From positions 172,763 to 236,762 of the forward strand of contig JAJEJD010000024.1 of assembly GCA_022828125.1 (NCBI GenBank): a stretch of DNA of 64,000 nucleotides. The letters are read 5' to 3'. A program made the translations under genes and the position numbers. The notes beneath the pieces were generated by a model. It did no database searches, was not told the origin of the DNA, and saw nothing but the letters and a program-made list of their open reading frames with translations. Below are positions 35,477 to 44,765 of the stretch, one piece after another; positions within the stretch are counted from its first letter, which is position 1; each line of letters begins with the position of its first letter. This DNA is from a bacterium. Its GTDB lineage: Bacteria; UBA8248.

Positions 35477-36571
35477 TCACGAAGACCCGCCTTTGATCGC
35501 GTTGATCGAGGCGGGGTCGATGGAAACGTAAATCGTGGCCCCCGATTCGAGTATCGGCAGCCGGTGGCCGTGGACGCGGATTTTCTGGCCGGAGGCAGAC
35601 AGCCAGAGTTCCAGCACGCCGCCCATGTACACCGCCTTGTCGACGCTGCACTCGATGACGTTCGGGGTCCCCTCGGGAGGCGCCTCCGTGCTCGCGACGC
35701 AATCCTCGGGCCGGATGGAAAGCAACACTCTCGATCCTTCCGAAACGCCGGCGGTCCTGCACAGCAGCGTCACCTCGCCGACCTTCACCGCCGTCCGCGC
35801 GTCGCCCAACCCCGTGGCGACGACTTCGCCTTCCAGGAAGTTCGAGATGCCGACGAAACCGGCGACGAACTGATTGGCGGGGTTCTGGTAGACGTCGCTC
35901 GGCGAGCCCATCTGCTCGATGCGCCCCTCGTTCATCACCACGATGATGTCGCTCATCACCATGGCCTCGACCTGGTCGTGGGTAACGAATATGGTGGTGA
36001 TGCCGGCTTCGGTCTGGAGGTCCTTGAGTTCGAGACGCATCTCCTCGCGCAGCGCCGCATCGAGGTTCGAGAGGGGTTCGTCGAGGAGCAGTACGTCGGG
36101 TTCGTACACCAGAGCGCGGGCGAAGGCGACGCGCTGCTGCTGGCCGCCCGAGAGCTGCGAGGGGTAGCGCTCCCCCAGGCCTTCGAGCCGCACGAGTCCC
36201 AGGGCGCGCTCCACGGCGCCTGCGATTTCGCTTTTCGGCGTCTTGCGCATCTGGAGGCCGAAGGCGACGTTGTCGCGCACCCGCAAGTGGGGCCACAGCC
36301 CGTAGGACTGAAACACCATGCCGAGGTTCCGCTTGTGCGCCGGCACCAGCACGTTTTGCGTGGCGCTCGAGATGAGCCTCTCGCCGACGTGGACGTCGCC
36401 GTCATCAGGAGTCTCGAAACCGGCGATGATGTTGAGGGTGGTTGTCTTGCCGCAGCCGCTCGGTCCCAGCAGGGTCAGCAGTTTCCCCTTGGGTACCTCG
36501 AAGGAAATCCCGCCGACGGCGGTCACCTCGCCGAATCTCTTGACCAGTTTCTCGACCCGTACGTTTTGCAT
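35477..36571 (-). CDS. ABC transporter ATP-binding protein (Fe3+/polyamine/thiamine type, PotA/FbpC-like)
   Basis: ATPase of 364 aa. Walker A LGPSGCGKTTTLNII, Q-loop, signature LSGGQQQRVAFARAL, Walker B VLLLDEPLSNLDAAL and H-loop VTHDQVEAM. The C-terminal 120 residues form a TOBE-type regulatory domain (LSIRPEDCVAS). ATG at 36571 overlaps the permease stop by one base (TGATG). With the neighbouring fused permease and binding protein it forms one importer. Confidence 0.92.
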   Translation of the reverse strand: MQNVRVEKLVKRFGEVTAVGGISFEVPKGKLLTLLGPSGCGKTTTLNIIAGFETPDDGDVHVGERLISSATQNVLVPAHKRNLGMVFQSYGLWPHLRVRDNVAFGLQMRKTPKSEIAGAVERALGLVRLEGLGERYPSQLSGGQQQRVAFARALVYEPDVLLLDEPLSNLDAALREEMRLELKDLQTEAGITTIFVTHDQVEAMVMSDIIVVMNEGRIEQMGSPSDVYQNPANQFVAGFVGISNFLEGEVVATGLGDARTAVKVGEVTLLCRTAGVSEGSRVLLSIRPEDCVASTEAPPEGTPNVIECSVDKAVYMGGVLELWLSASGQKIRVHGHRLPILESGATIYVSIDPASINAIKGGSS

Positions 36572-38295
36572 CAGGTGAGGCCCTCCACGTCCGTTTGTTT
36601 CGTGAGCCAGCGAACCAGCGCCACCGAACCCAGCGAGAGGATAACGATGATGAGCGAGAGAATGCACACGTGCGAGAAGAGTCCTTCGTCGTAGAGCTGG
36701 ATCAGGATGGTGCTGATCACCTCCTTGTTCGAGCTGAACAGCATGATCGAGGCGGAGAGTTCGCGCATCATCGATACGAAAAGGATGATCCAGCCGGCGA
36801 CGATGCCCGGCATGGCCAGGGGCACGAGGATCTTCCAGAAGACGACGCCCCAGTTCGCGCCGCTCACGGCGGCGGCCCGCTCCAGCTCCTCATGGATTTG
36901 CGTGATGGAATTCGAAACCGATCGCACGCCGAAGGGCAGGAAGCGGGTGATATAGGCGATGAGGATGATCCACAGCGTGTGATACAGGTTGAACGGCTCG
37001 CGGATGTAGGCCCACAGCATGGCGATGGCGATGACCGCGCCGGGAATGGCCACCGGGATGAGCGCGAGAAAATCGAGCGTTCCCCGGCCCTTCCAGGTGC
37101 TGCGCACCACGAAGTAGGCGACCACGGCGGAGAGCGCGATGCCGATAGTAGCGCCCATGAAACTAAGAAGCAGACTGTTCTGGATGGACCGGAGGATGAC
37201 CGCGCCCCCGTCTCCGGTGATGATCTCCACCAGATGACCCAGCGTGAGATATTCAAAGGTCGGCGGGCGTCCGCGGTTGGAGATGAACGTGCCGTAGATG
37301 AGCGTCAGCACCGGCAGGATCGCCGACACCAGAAGGTAGAAGGCGGCGAAGCTCAGCGAGACGTATTTCCACGGGCCCAGCTCCACGAGCCTCGGCCGGA
37401 AGCTCTTGCCTGCGACCGTGGTGTATCTGGCGCTTCGCCCCAGCGCCTTGGTCTGTCCCCAGAGCGCCAGCCCGCAAATCAGCAGGATGGGGATGGACAG
37501 GGCGGCGGCGTGCGAGAAGTTCGGCGGGATGCCGATCATCATACGCCAGAGCTGGGTCGAGAACACGTATATGCCGCCCGAGACGCCGATGGTCGCCGGT
37601 ATGGCGAAAACCTCCAGTGACTGGATGAACGTGAGCAGCGCGCCGGAGAGTATGGCCGGCGCCGCCATGGGCAGCGTGATCCGGAGCGTCGTTTTCCACT
37701 GGTTCGCGCCGCTCACGTGAGCGGCGTACTCCAGCGTCGGGTCCATGTTCTTGAACGCCGTGACCGTGAAGATGAACACGTAGGGCGCAAGCGAGAGCGC
37801 CATCACGAAGATGAGCCCGCCCATGGTGAAGATGTCGAACAGCGGCTCTTTCGTGTTGACCAGCCACTTCCAGAACAGGTTCACGAAGCCGACGCGCGGC
37901 GTGCCGAGATACGCCCACGCCACCGCCACCACCACGGGCGGCATGATGAAGGGCAGGATCGCGATCATGTTGATGTAGTTTCTGAGCGGCGTGTCGGTGC
38001 GCCCGACGATCCAGGCGAGGGGAACGCCTATCAGGACGGAGAGGCTCGTGACCCCTGCCGACATGACGGCGGTGTTCCACAACACCTCGCCCATGTACTC
38101 TTCTTCGAAGATGGCGTAGTAGGCGTCGAGGGTGAAGTCCGTACTTATCGGGTCGGGTCTGAAGCTGCCCAGCACCAGCCAGAACAGCGGGTACAGCACA
38201 ACGAAGCCGATGACGAGAAGACATCCCCATTCGAGTACCCGTACGGTGCCTGGAAGCCTGAACATGGCAAACGAACGGGGACGCATCTCAGTCAT
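36571..38295 (-). CDS. ABC transporter permease, duplicated (FbpB type)
   Basis: 574 aa with two consecutive binding-protein-dependent permease domains and about 12 hydrophobic segments. Each half has the EAA loop: EYAAHVSGANQWKTTLRITLPMAAPAIL and ELERAAAVSGANWGVVFWKILVPLAMPGI. This fused layout is typical of ferric-iron and some phosphonate-type importers. Lies between its ATPase and its binding protein. Confidence 0.93.
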   Translation of the reverse strand: MTEMRPRSFAMFRLPGTVRVLEWGCLLVIGFVVLYPLFWLVLGSFRPDPISTDFTLDAYYAIFEEEYMGEVLWNTAVMSAGVTSLSVLIGVPLAWIVGRTDTPLRNYINMIAILPFIMPPVVVAVAWAYLGTPRVGFVNLFWKWLVNTKEPLFDIFTMGGLIFVMALSLAPYVFIFTVTAFKNMDPTLEYAAHVSGANQWKTTLRITLPMAAPAILSGALLTFIQSLEVFAIPATIGVSGGIYVFSTQLWRMMIGIPPNFSHAAALSIPILLICGLALWGQTKALGRSARYTTVAGKSFRPRLVELGPWKYVSLSFAAFYLLVSAILPVLTLIYGTFISNRGRPPTFEYLTLGHLVEIITGDGGAVILRSIQNSLLLSFMGATIGIALSAVVAYFVVRSTWKGRGTLDFLALIPVAIPGAVIAIAMLWAYIREPFNLYHTLWIILIAYITRFLPFGVRSVSNSITQIHEELERAAAVSGANWGVVFWKILVPLAMPGIVAGWIILFVSMMRELSASIMLFSSNKEVISTILIQLYDEGLFSHVCILSLIIVILSLGSVALVRWLTKQTDVEGLT

Positions 38296-38313
38296 CGACC
38301 GGTCGGAAGCCGG

Positions 38314-39324
38314 TTATTTCTTTCTCTTCGCTTCACGAATGTGCTTCGTCATGAAGGCGCGGTATTTCTTCTGATCCTTGAACACCTTCTCCCAGTTCGC
38401 ATACAGCGGCTTGAAGGGGTAAGGGATGCCCTTCACGTGCGGCACGTCCGAACGCGCGGAGTTGATCTTCACGTCCTGGGTGATGACCGTCTGGCCTTCC
38501 TTGGAGAGGATCCAGCGGTACACCCTTTCCGCGTTCTTGGGGTTCGGGCCGTCCTTGATCATCCCGAACGAAGCGGGGATGACCGGCGTGCCTTCGGCCA
38601 TCTTGGCGATCTTGATCTTCGCGCCCTTGTTGATGCGGCGGATGGCGATATATTCGAACACCATCGTCACGTCGCGCTCGCCCGTGGCGACGCGCTCGGT
38701 GGAGGCGCCCATGCGCGACTGCACCAGCGCGCCGTTATAGAGCAGGCCCTTGATGTATTCTTCGCCGAATCCTTCCGCGCCGTAGAAGAAATCCCACAGG
38801 CCAGCGGACTGGAACGGGTCGACGAGCACGAGACGGTTCTTCCACTTGGGCTTCGTCAGTTCCGCAAAGCTCTTCGGCGCCTCGCCGGGCTTCACGTTGT
38901 CGGTGTTGTAGATGACCTGCAGCGTCGGCGCGCGGAGGCCGACCCACTGGGCTTTTTCGTCCTTGCCCCATGCCGGGAATTTCTTGGCCTCGGGGAACTG
39001 CGTCACGTTCTTCACGTAGCCTCTCTTGGCGAGGTCGTACCAGCCCGGCGTGTAGCTGAAGTGCAGCAGATCGATCTTGCCCTTGCCCACGCTGCGCTCG
39101 GCCACGAAACGCTGATAGAGGCTCACGCCGCCCGCTGTGATGGACTGCACCTTGATGTCCGGGAATTTCTTTTCGATGCCCTTCACCAGAGTGGCCTGTG
39201 CGGCGGTGGTGAGCGAGGAGTAGAAGATGAGGTTTGCTTTTTGCGCCACGGCTGCGTGGGACGTGAGCGCCACGAACCCGGCAATCAGTAAAATCACGAG
39301 AATCGACTTGATGGAACGTTTCAT
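38314..39324 (-). CDS. ABC transporter substrate-binding protein (family 1, FbpA/AfuA-like)
   Basis: Periplasmic binding protein of 336 aa with a signal peptide (residues 1-27, ending SHAAVAQ). Mature start ANLIFYSSLTTAAQATLVKGIEKKFPDIKV and the hinge strands TLQVIYNTDNV and RLVLVDPFQSAG are typical. The clustered Tyr ligands of ferric-binding FbpA (Y-Y near residue 195) are not evident, so iron is not assured; an organic anion, for example linked to the PrpD and amidase genes, is equally possible. Confidence 0.88.
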   Translation of the reverse strand: MKRSIKSILVILLIAGFVALTSHAAVAQKANLIFYSSLTTAAQATLVKGIEKKFPDIKVQSITAGGVSLYQRFVAERSVGKGKIDLLHFSYTPGWYDLAKRGYVKNVTQFPEAKKFPAWGKDEKAQWVGLRAPTLQVIYNTDNVKPGEAPKSFAELTKPKWKNRLVLVDPFQSAGLWDFFYGAEGFGEEYIKGLLYNGALVQSRMGASTERVATGERDVTMVFEYIAIRRINKGAKIKIAKMAEGTPVIPASFGMIKDGPNPKNAERVYRWILSKEGQTVITQDVKINSARSDVPHVKGIPYPFKPLYANWEKVFKDQKKYRAFMTKHIREAKRKK

Positions 39325-39604
39325 ATTTGCTTCTCCTTTTACGGTGAAACGGATTTTCCAAGAACAAGTCTGACGAGAACTCGTTCGCTGCGAGTTTTTC
39401 CGACGCGGTTACGCTGCTCACAAATTTTACGATTGAATTCATTAGAGCAGGTTCGGGGGGTCGGGTCAAACCAGCTCCGGGGGAGATGAGCGATGCTGCA
39501 TCGGACAAAAGGTCCGTTGAATAGTCCAACGAAGGAGGGTTGCAAGTTTTGCAGGGACAGGTCGCGACATCATTCCCGGCCTCCCAAGGCCTTTTCACCA
39601 ACCC

Positions 39605-41023
39605 CTAAAGGTCGGGTTTCCTCCCCCGCCATTCCGGCGTCGCTTCCTCATAGGTATGGCCGACCCGGAACCCGCGCGCCTCATCGCCGGGGCGGGTCGT
39701 GACCTGCATCGCCATGGGGAGTCCTTGGGCCGAATCGAAGCCCGTGGGGACCATCAGGCCGGGGAAGCCGAGAAAATTCTGCACGCCCGTGAGGTTGCGC
39801 CCCAGGCCGATGAAATCCACTTCCTTTCCGTTCACGAGCGCGGTGGTCGTTTCGATGGGCGCTGCGAGACAGGGATAGCCGGGCGAGAGCATGGCGTCGT
39901 AAGGCTTCATGAGGTCGAGCATCATACGCTGCAGCGCCTTGCGGCGGTTGATTGCGTCGATATAGGTCGCCAGCGTGGTTTTCTCGGCATTCGCGATTCG
40001 CTCCTGCAATCTCAGGCCGTAGCCCTCAGGGTCGGCGTGGTAGCGCTCGCCGTGCACGCGGTAGAACTCCGCGTCCGCGATGGCCCGGCGGTGGGGGTTG
40101 ATCTCCCCCGCGAAGGGGCAGGGGACTTCCTCGATTTCGGCACCCAGGGCGCGCAGCACGTCGAGCGCCGCCTCGAAGGCTTCCAGTATCGGCGCATCGA
40201 CCTCCACGTCGATCAGATCAGACGAAACCATGAAGCACATGCCGCCGACGCCTTTTTCCAGATCGGCGGTGAAATCGGGCGTATCCATATCGGCGGAGAA
40301 GGGATCGTCTGCGTCGTAGCCCGCAAGCGCCTGAAGCAACAATGCGCAATCGCGCACCGTCCGCGTCAGGGGGCCTACGTGATCGAGGCTCGTCGCGTTG
40401 GGATACACGCCGCGCAGGCTGATGCGCCCATAGGTGGGCTTGAGTCCCACCACGCCGCATATCGCCGCGGGCCCCCGCACCGATCCCCCGGTGTCGGTTC
40501 CGAGCGCGCCGGGCGCCATTCTTGCCGCGACCGCCGCGCCCGAGCCGCCGCTCGAACCGGCGGGCACGCGGGTGAGGTCCCAGGGGTTGCGGCACGCCCC
40601 GTGGTGGGGGTTCTTGGTCGCCGATTCGGCGGCGAACTCCGCCGTGTTGCACTTGCCGATCATGACGGCGCCGGCCTCCCGCAGCCTGCGGACGCATTCG
40701 GCGTCTTCTTCCGGCACGTTGTCGCGGAAAAAGCTCGAACCCTGCGTGGTGCGAACGCCCGCCGTGTCGATGATGTCCTTGACGCCGATGGGAACGCCGT
40801 GCAGCGGCCCGCGAATCCTGCCTCCCGTAATTCCGGCTTCGGCCGCCTTCGCCTCGGCGCGGGCGCGCTCATGCGCCACGGTGGTGAAGGCGTTCACCCT
40901 CGGGTTCAGCGCGTCGATCCGCGCCAGATGCGCTTCTGTTACTTCCACGGGGGATAATTCCCGCCCGGCAATTTTTTTCGCGAGTTCATCAATCGTGAGA
41001 TCGCAGATTCCGGTTGCGGACAT
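39605..41023 (-). CDS. amidase signature family hydrolase
   Basis: 472-aa amidase of the GatA/AtzF-type fold. The Ser-cisSer-Lys triad is visible: Lys in GVPIGVKDIIDTAG, cis-Ser/Ser in PAGSSGGSGAAVAA and DTGGSVRGPAAICG. ATG at 41023 gives the usual start (MSATGICDLTIDELAKKI); 22 more in-frame codons precede it. Hydrolyses an amide to acid and ammonia; substrate unknown. It lies upstream of the ABC importer on the same strand, separated by a 280-base gap (39325-39604) with no identified feature, so it may be an independent unit. Confidence 0.92.
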   Translation of the reverse strand: MSATGICDLTIDELAKKIAGRELSPVEVTEAHLARIDALNPRVNAFTTVAHERARAEAKAAEAGITGGRIRGPLHGVPIGVKDIIDTAGVRTTQGSSFFRDNVPEEDAECVRRLREAGAVMIGKCNTAEFAAESATKNPHHGACRNPWDLTRVPAGSSGGSGAAVAARMAPGALGTDTGGSVRGPAAICGVVGLKPTYGRISLRGVYPNATSLDHVGPLTRTVRDCALLLQALAGYDADDPFSADMDTPDFTADLEKGVGGMCFMVSSDLIDVEVDAPILEAFEAALDVLRALGAEIEEVPCPFAGEINPHRRAIADAEFYRVHGERYHADPEGYGLRLQERIANAEKTTLATYIDAINRRKALQRMMLDLMKPYDAMLSPGYPCLAAPIETTTALVNGKEVDFIGLGRNLTGVQNFLGFPGLMVPTGFDSAQGLPMAMQVTTRPGDEARGFRVGHTYEEATPEWRGRKPDL

Positions 41024-41313
41024 TCCCTTATCCTCGATTGCGTATGGATGGCCTGATGAGATGGAAAACCGGGCTTTCGGCGAATCCATGCACTGTTACC
41101 CGGGCCAGGCATCTTAGCAGGTTTTGGGCGCGAGACTAAGGATCGTGGGAAGCTCGCCGCGTCCATTGTCGAACCCATCCCGAGCGCGAAAAGGCCTCCC
41201 GTGGTTCCGGCGCACTCATCGAAAGTGCTAGGATGATTTTTCGTTTCCATCAATTTTATAGAGAGCGTCCCGGCGAAAACCGGGCCGCCTCATTATCAGC
41301 AAAGGAGCGCGTC

Positions 41314-42489
41314 ATGCCGGAAGTACCCGCCAACACCCGATGGTTCACCTATTTCCCCGAGGATTACCGCTGGTCATCGGGCGTCGTGAACTGCCTCTCC
41401 GTGGCGCCTTGGGGCGGGGCCGATATCGGCGAGGTCGACCAGGTGGGCAGAAGACTCAGGAAAGACGTCGGCAACGACGCGCTGTGGTTCCGCGAGTGGG
41501 TCCGCATGGCGAACAAGGTGCGCAACTTGGGTCTTGAGGCGGAGGAGAAAAACCACCGCCTGAGCGCCGCCTACCACCACAAGCGCGCCGCGATGTACTT
41601 TCAAATTGGCGAGCGTTTCCGCACGCCCAAGGACAAAAGGGCGAAAGACGCCTACCGGCTCGCGCTCGACAGCTTCCTGCGCTTCACGAAGCTCACCGAC
41701 GCGCCCCGCATCGAGCGCGTGGAAGTGCCATATGAGAACGGTGTGAACCTGCCGGGGTATTTCGTCCACGCGCAGAACACGAAAAAGGCCAAACCGCCCG
41801 TCGTCGTCTACTTCGACGGGCTGGACATCACGAAGGAGATTCAATACTTAAGGGGCGTTGAGGAATTCGTGCGGCGCGGCATGAGCTGTCTCGTCATGGA
41901 CGGGCCGGGAACGGGTGAGGCCATCCGGTTCCGCGAACAATACCTGCGTCACGACTATGAAGTCGCAGGCTCCGTCGCGCTCGATTACCTCGAATCACGC
42001 GGGGACGTGAACGCCGGAAAAGCCGCCGTGATCGGCATCAGCCTGGGTGGTTACTACGCGCCGCGCATCGCGAGCATGGAGAGGCGCTACAAGGCTTGTG
42101 TCGCATGGGGGGCGTGCTGGGATTATCACGCGACGTGGAAAAAGCGCGTCGCCGCCTCGATGCAGACGGAACTTTCCGTGCCCGGCCACCACATCCTGTG
42201 GATCTTCAACACGACGAATTTCGAGGACACCTTCAAGAAGCTCGAGGGTTTCCGCCTCGACGGCGTGGTGCAGAAGATGCGGTGTCCCTTTCTGCTCACC
42301 CACGGGATCGACGACAAGCAGGTGCCCACGCGCGACGCACGCAAACTCTTCAACGCCGTGGGCTCCAAGGACAAGACGCTCAAGATATTCACCGTCAGGG
42401 AGGGCGGCTCCCAGCACTGCCAGCGCGACAACCTCTCGCTCGGCGTCACCTACATCGCGGATTGGCTTATGGAGAAGCTGCGGCCGTGA
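41314..42489 (+). CDS. alpha/beta hydrolase (FrsA/DUF1100-type esterase-like)
   Basis: 391-aa hydrolase. The nucleophile elbow is GISLGGYYAPR, a helical N-terminal cap precedes strand VVVYFDGLDITKE, and the acid/His are likely in LLTHGIDDKQVP and GGSQHCQRD. ATG at 41314 follows AAAGGAG; upstream in-frame codons start at 41233. Length and cap resemble FrsA/2,6-dihydroxypseudooxynicotine hydrolase-type C-C or ester hydrolases. Divergent from the amidase gene. Confidence 0.85.
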   Translation: MPEVPANTRWFTYFPEDYRWSSGVVNCLSVAPWGGADIGEVDQVGRRLRKDVGNDALWFREWVRMANKVRNLGLEAEEKNHRLSAAYHHKRAAMYFQIGERFRTPKDKRAKDAYRLALDSFLRFTKLTDAPRIERVEVPYENGVNLPGYFVHAQNTKKAKPPVVVYFDGLDITKEIQYLRGVEEFVRRGMSCLVMDGPGTGEAIRFREQYLRHDYEVAGSVALDYLESRGDVNAGKAAVIGISLGGYYAPRIASMERRYKACVAWGACWDYHATWKKRVAASMQTELSVPGHHILWIFNTTNFEDTFKKLEGFRLDGVVQKMRCPFLLTHGIDDKQVPTRDARKLFNAVGSKDKTLKIFTVREGGSQHCQRDNLSLGVTYIADWLMEKLRP

Positions 42490-42525
42490 GGTCAGACCCG
42501 ACCAAGGGGGAGGGTTCGATGGTTT

Positions 42526-42740
42526 TGCTCGTCATTCCGGCGCATGCCGGAATCCAGAGCCGATGAGGATGGAGATACAGGGCGTTTCATAGCCTCGTAT
42601 TGGAGCGAATCCGAAGAGCAAAAAGACAAAGGCCAAAACCCCTGGATTCCGGCCTGCGCCGGAATGACGGCGTTTCGGGTCAACCGAGTCGGTAGGTATC
42701 AAGTGGTAGGGACAGGTCGCGACCTGTGGGACGACCCCGA
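42526..42740. repeat. ATTCCGGC/GCCGGAAT dyads and GGGACAGG copy
   Basis: CGTCATTCCGGCGCATGCCGGAATCCAGA (42531-42559) and CCCTGGATTCCGGCCTGCGCCGGAATGACGGC (42640-42671) are opposed copies of one dyad. TAGGGACAGGTCGCGACCTGTGGG follows at 42708. They fill the 42490-42760 gap. Confidence 0.6.
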
Positions 42741-42760
42741 GGAGGGCCTATCCCTACAGG

Positions 42761-43384
42761 CTATTTCCCCTCAAGCCAACGCTCCGCCTCCTCTCGGACG
42801 GCCGCTTCTTCCGCGCTGTGCTGGAGCACGATGTCCCTGGCGGGCGGGTGGCCGATTTTCGCGTTCCGCCAGCAATGGTAGCGAATGGCCGCCGGGTAGC
42901 CTGCGAGGTCGATGGAAGCGTAGAACGAGGCGGGCGCCTCGTCGGGCTTATACGGGTCCATCCTGTCTTTTTCATAGATGTTGGTCCGCTTCCAGATGCG
43001 CCATGCGCCGTCGCGCTTTTCGAGCAGTGCGAGCACACGGCTCCAGGTGGTGAAATCGAGCTCCACGCCGTCGATGAGCCTTCTCTGGTAGAGGATCAGG
43101 TCGTGCTCCGCTACAGCGCGCGCGCCTGCCAGGCGCACCCAGGGGTTCGTTACGGTGTGCTTCTGGCTCTCGCCGGGGTGGCGGGCGATTTTCATCTTCT
43201 TCGCGGCTTCGACGAATTCATCCCGCGTTCCGCTGAACCACGAAGTCGTGAGCGTGGCGTCTGCGTGATAGCACGCACGCCAATCCTCCCAGAGGCCTGC
43301 GTCGCGCGCGTAGTTCACGACTGAGAGAACGTCCTTTATCTCGCTCCTGTCGGCGTTCTCCTGAATTCTCCCCTCCGCTTCCAT
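42761..43384 (-). CDS. NTF2-like/SnoaL-like protein, ring-hydroxylating dioxygenase beta-subunit type
   Basis: 207-aa alpha+beta barrel protein of the NTF2 fold. Conserved elements: IKDVLSVVNYARDAGLWEDWRACYHADATLTTSWFSG, HTVTNPWVRLAGARAVAEHDLILYQRR and WRIWKRTNIYEKDRMDP. ATG at 43384 has GGAGG nine bases upstream and only 8 bases separate it from the PPC gene, so the three genes 42761-44675 form one operon. It may act as a small-molecule isomerase or binding protein. Confidence 0.8.
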   Translation of the reverse strand: MEAEGRIQENADRSEIKDVLSVVNYARDAGLWEDWRACYHADATLTTSWFSGTRDEFVEAAKKMKIARHPGESQKHTVTNPWVRLAGARAVAEHDLILYQRRLIDGVELDFTTWSRVLALLEKRDGAWRIWKRTNIYEKDRMDPYKPDEAPASFYASIDLAGYPAAIRYHCWRNAKIGHPPARDIVLQHSAEEAAVREEAERWLEGK

Positions 43385-43392
43385 AGGCCTCC

Positions 43393-43809
43393 TCACACGA
43401 ACTCGTGCACTTCGGCGAACATGCCCTTCACGACGCCCCCGCTCAGGTGGCCGACAAGCACTTCCCCCGGCTGGTAGGGGCCGCCGCTCAGCGCCAGATG
43501 GAGGTGGATGTAGGGTTTGGGTTCCTCCCACGTCTCATCCCCGCGGACGGCGGGCGGCTGTTCGGGCCAGGAGATGTTCCCCACGGCGATAAGCTCGCGC
43601 CAGTCGTGGAAATAGCGGCGCGCCGACGGGCCGATGATGTCTCTAAAACCCGTGCGGATGTCCGATTCCTTGAGCGCGCCGAACACGATGAGCGAGGCGC
43701 TCCGTATGTTCTTCTCGATGACGAAACGCTCGAACTCCCCGAAAAAATCATCGTCCTCATCGAATTCCAGATGAAAGACGCGGCCCAGCTTCTTCTCTTC
43801 CGCTCGCAT
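43393..43809 (-). CDS. PPC domain (DUF296) protein
   Basis: 138-aa protein consisting of one plants-and-prokaryotes-conserved domain: GRVFHLEFDEDDDFFGEFERFVIEKNIRSASLIVFGALK and the metal-site-like PYIHLHLALSGG with VGHLSGGVVK. In bacteria the domain binds a metal or small ligand as a trimer; in plants it occurs in AT-hook DNA binders. ATG at 43809 comes two bases after the upstream gene's stop codon and is preceded by GGAGGG. Confidence 0.82.
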   Translation of the reverse strand: MRAEEKKLGRVFHLEFDEDDDFFGEFERFVIEKNIRSASLIVFGALKESDIRTGFRDIIGPSARRYFHDWRELIAVGNISWPEQPPAVRGDETWEEPKPYIHLHLALSGGPYQPGEVLVGHLSGGVVKGMFAEVHEFV

Positions 43810-43811
43810 CC

Positions 43812-44675
43812 CTATCCCTCCTTCACCTCCGCGTAGAGGTTCTCGAGCCCCCGCCGGAACGTCCGCCTCCTGTGCGCTATCCACGATTCGCCCCGCCCCG
43901 TATCGGACCAGAAGAATTTCTCGAACGAATCGTCGGTTGAGGCGTCCTCCTGCGTCATGCCCTTTTCCACCAACCCTTCCATGATCCCCCACATCTCCTC
44001 GAATTCGTTCCTGAAGCGCCGCACATCCTCGACGCCGCATATCTCCCCGTGGCCGGGGACGACGTGCGCGACGGGCAGGCGCTCCATCCAGGCGAGCGCC
44101 TCGATCCACTCCCGAAAGCGCGCCTCGCGCATGCCGGGACCCGGCTCGTTGATCATCACGTCGCCCGTGAAAATGACGCCTTCCTCGGGCACGTACACCG
44201 AACTGCATGCGGGCGTGTGGCCGCCCAGGCGGTAAATCTCGAACGTCAGGGGATGCAGGTGGAGCGTCATCCCCTCATCGAAACAAACCTGAGGCAGGGG
44301 GAGAACGGCCTCCGCGATCTCTTTCGCCTCGTCATGCGCGTCGACCTCGCTCAGTGTGTCGATGAAAGTCTCGCGACCGGCGAGAGAGCCTTCCTTCGCG
44401 GCGAGCGCATCGTATACGCGCTGCGGCGCGATGGAGATGACATCCGCATCCTCGATGAACGCGGCGCCGATGGTGTGATCGCCGTGATAATCCGTCGAAA
44501 TACGGTAGCGGATACCCTTGGGGCTAAGCGCCCTCAGTTTTTCCTGCCAACTCCTCGAATCAGAAGGCCGCACGGGGCAGTCGATGAGCACCACGCCAGT
44601 CTCGGTGACGGCAGCGCCCACGTTCGCCCACAGATATTCCGTCTCCGCCACGAGATGATCGCTCAGGCGCCGCAT
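43812..44675 (-). CDS. metallo-beta-lactamase fold hydrolase
   Basis: 287-aa MBL hydrolase, first gene of the operon with the PPC and NTF2-like genes. The metal loop reads TDYHGDHTIG, keeping the second His, Asp and His but with Asp in place of the first His. YRLGGHTPACSSVYVPEEGVIFTGDV and VVPGHGEICG supply the remaining ligands. Lactonase or thioesterase-type hydrolysis is typical; no substrate assigned. Confidence 0.85.
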   Translation of the reverse strand: MRRLSDHLVAETEYLWANVGAAVTETGVVLIDCPVRPSDSRSWQEKLRALSPKGIRYRISTDYHGDHTIGAAFIEDADVISIAPQRVYDALAAKEGSLAGRETFIDTLSEVDAHDEAKEIAEAVLPLPQVCFDEGMTLHLHPLTFEIYRLGGHTPACSSVYVPEEGVIFTGDVMINEPGPGMREARFREWIEALAWMERLPVAHVVPGHGEICGVEDVRRFRNEFEEMWGIMEGLVEKGMTQEDASTDDSFEKFFWSDTGRGESWIAHRRRTFRRGLENLYAEVKEG

Positions 44676-44705
44676 ATCCAGTTCCGTCCAATCGAGAAAA
44701 CGCAG

Positions 44706-44733
44706 AGGCGGGGGCGTGACTCCACCCCCGCCT
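44706..44733 (-). terminator. probable terminator after TTT system 1
   Basis: AGGCGGGGG/CCCCCGCCT, nine perfect pairs with a 10-base loop, 33 bases after the tctC-like stop in transcription direction. A GCGTTTTCTC tract follows on the minus strand. It also marks the leader of the MBL operon. Confidence 0.55.
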
Positions 44734-44765
44734 GATTCATCAACTTCCTGGTAACGCCTGTGTTC

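Noticed and set aside
38314..39324. Firm assignment of this importer to iron
   Set aside because: The tyrosine cluster of FbpA is not evident in the binding protein, so ligand is left open.
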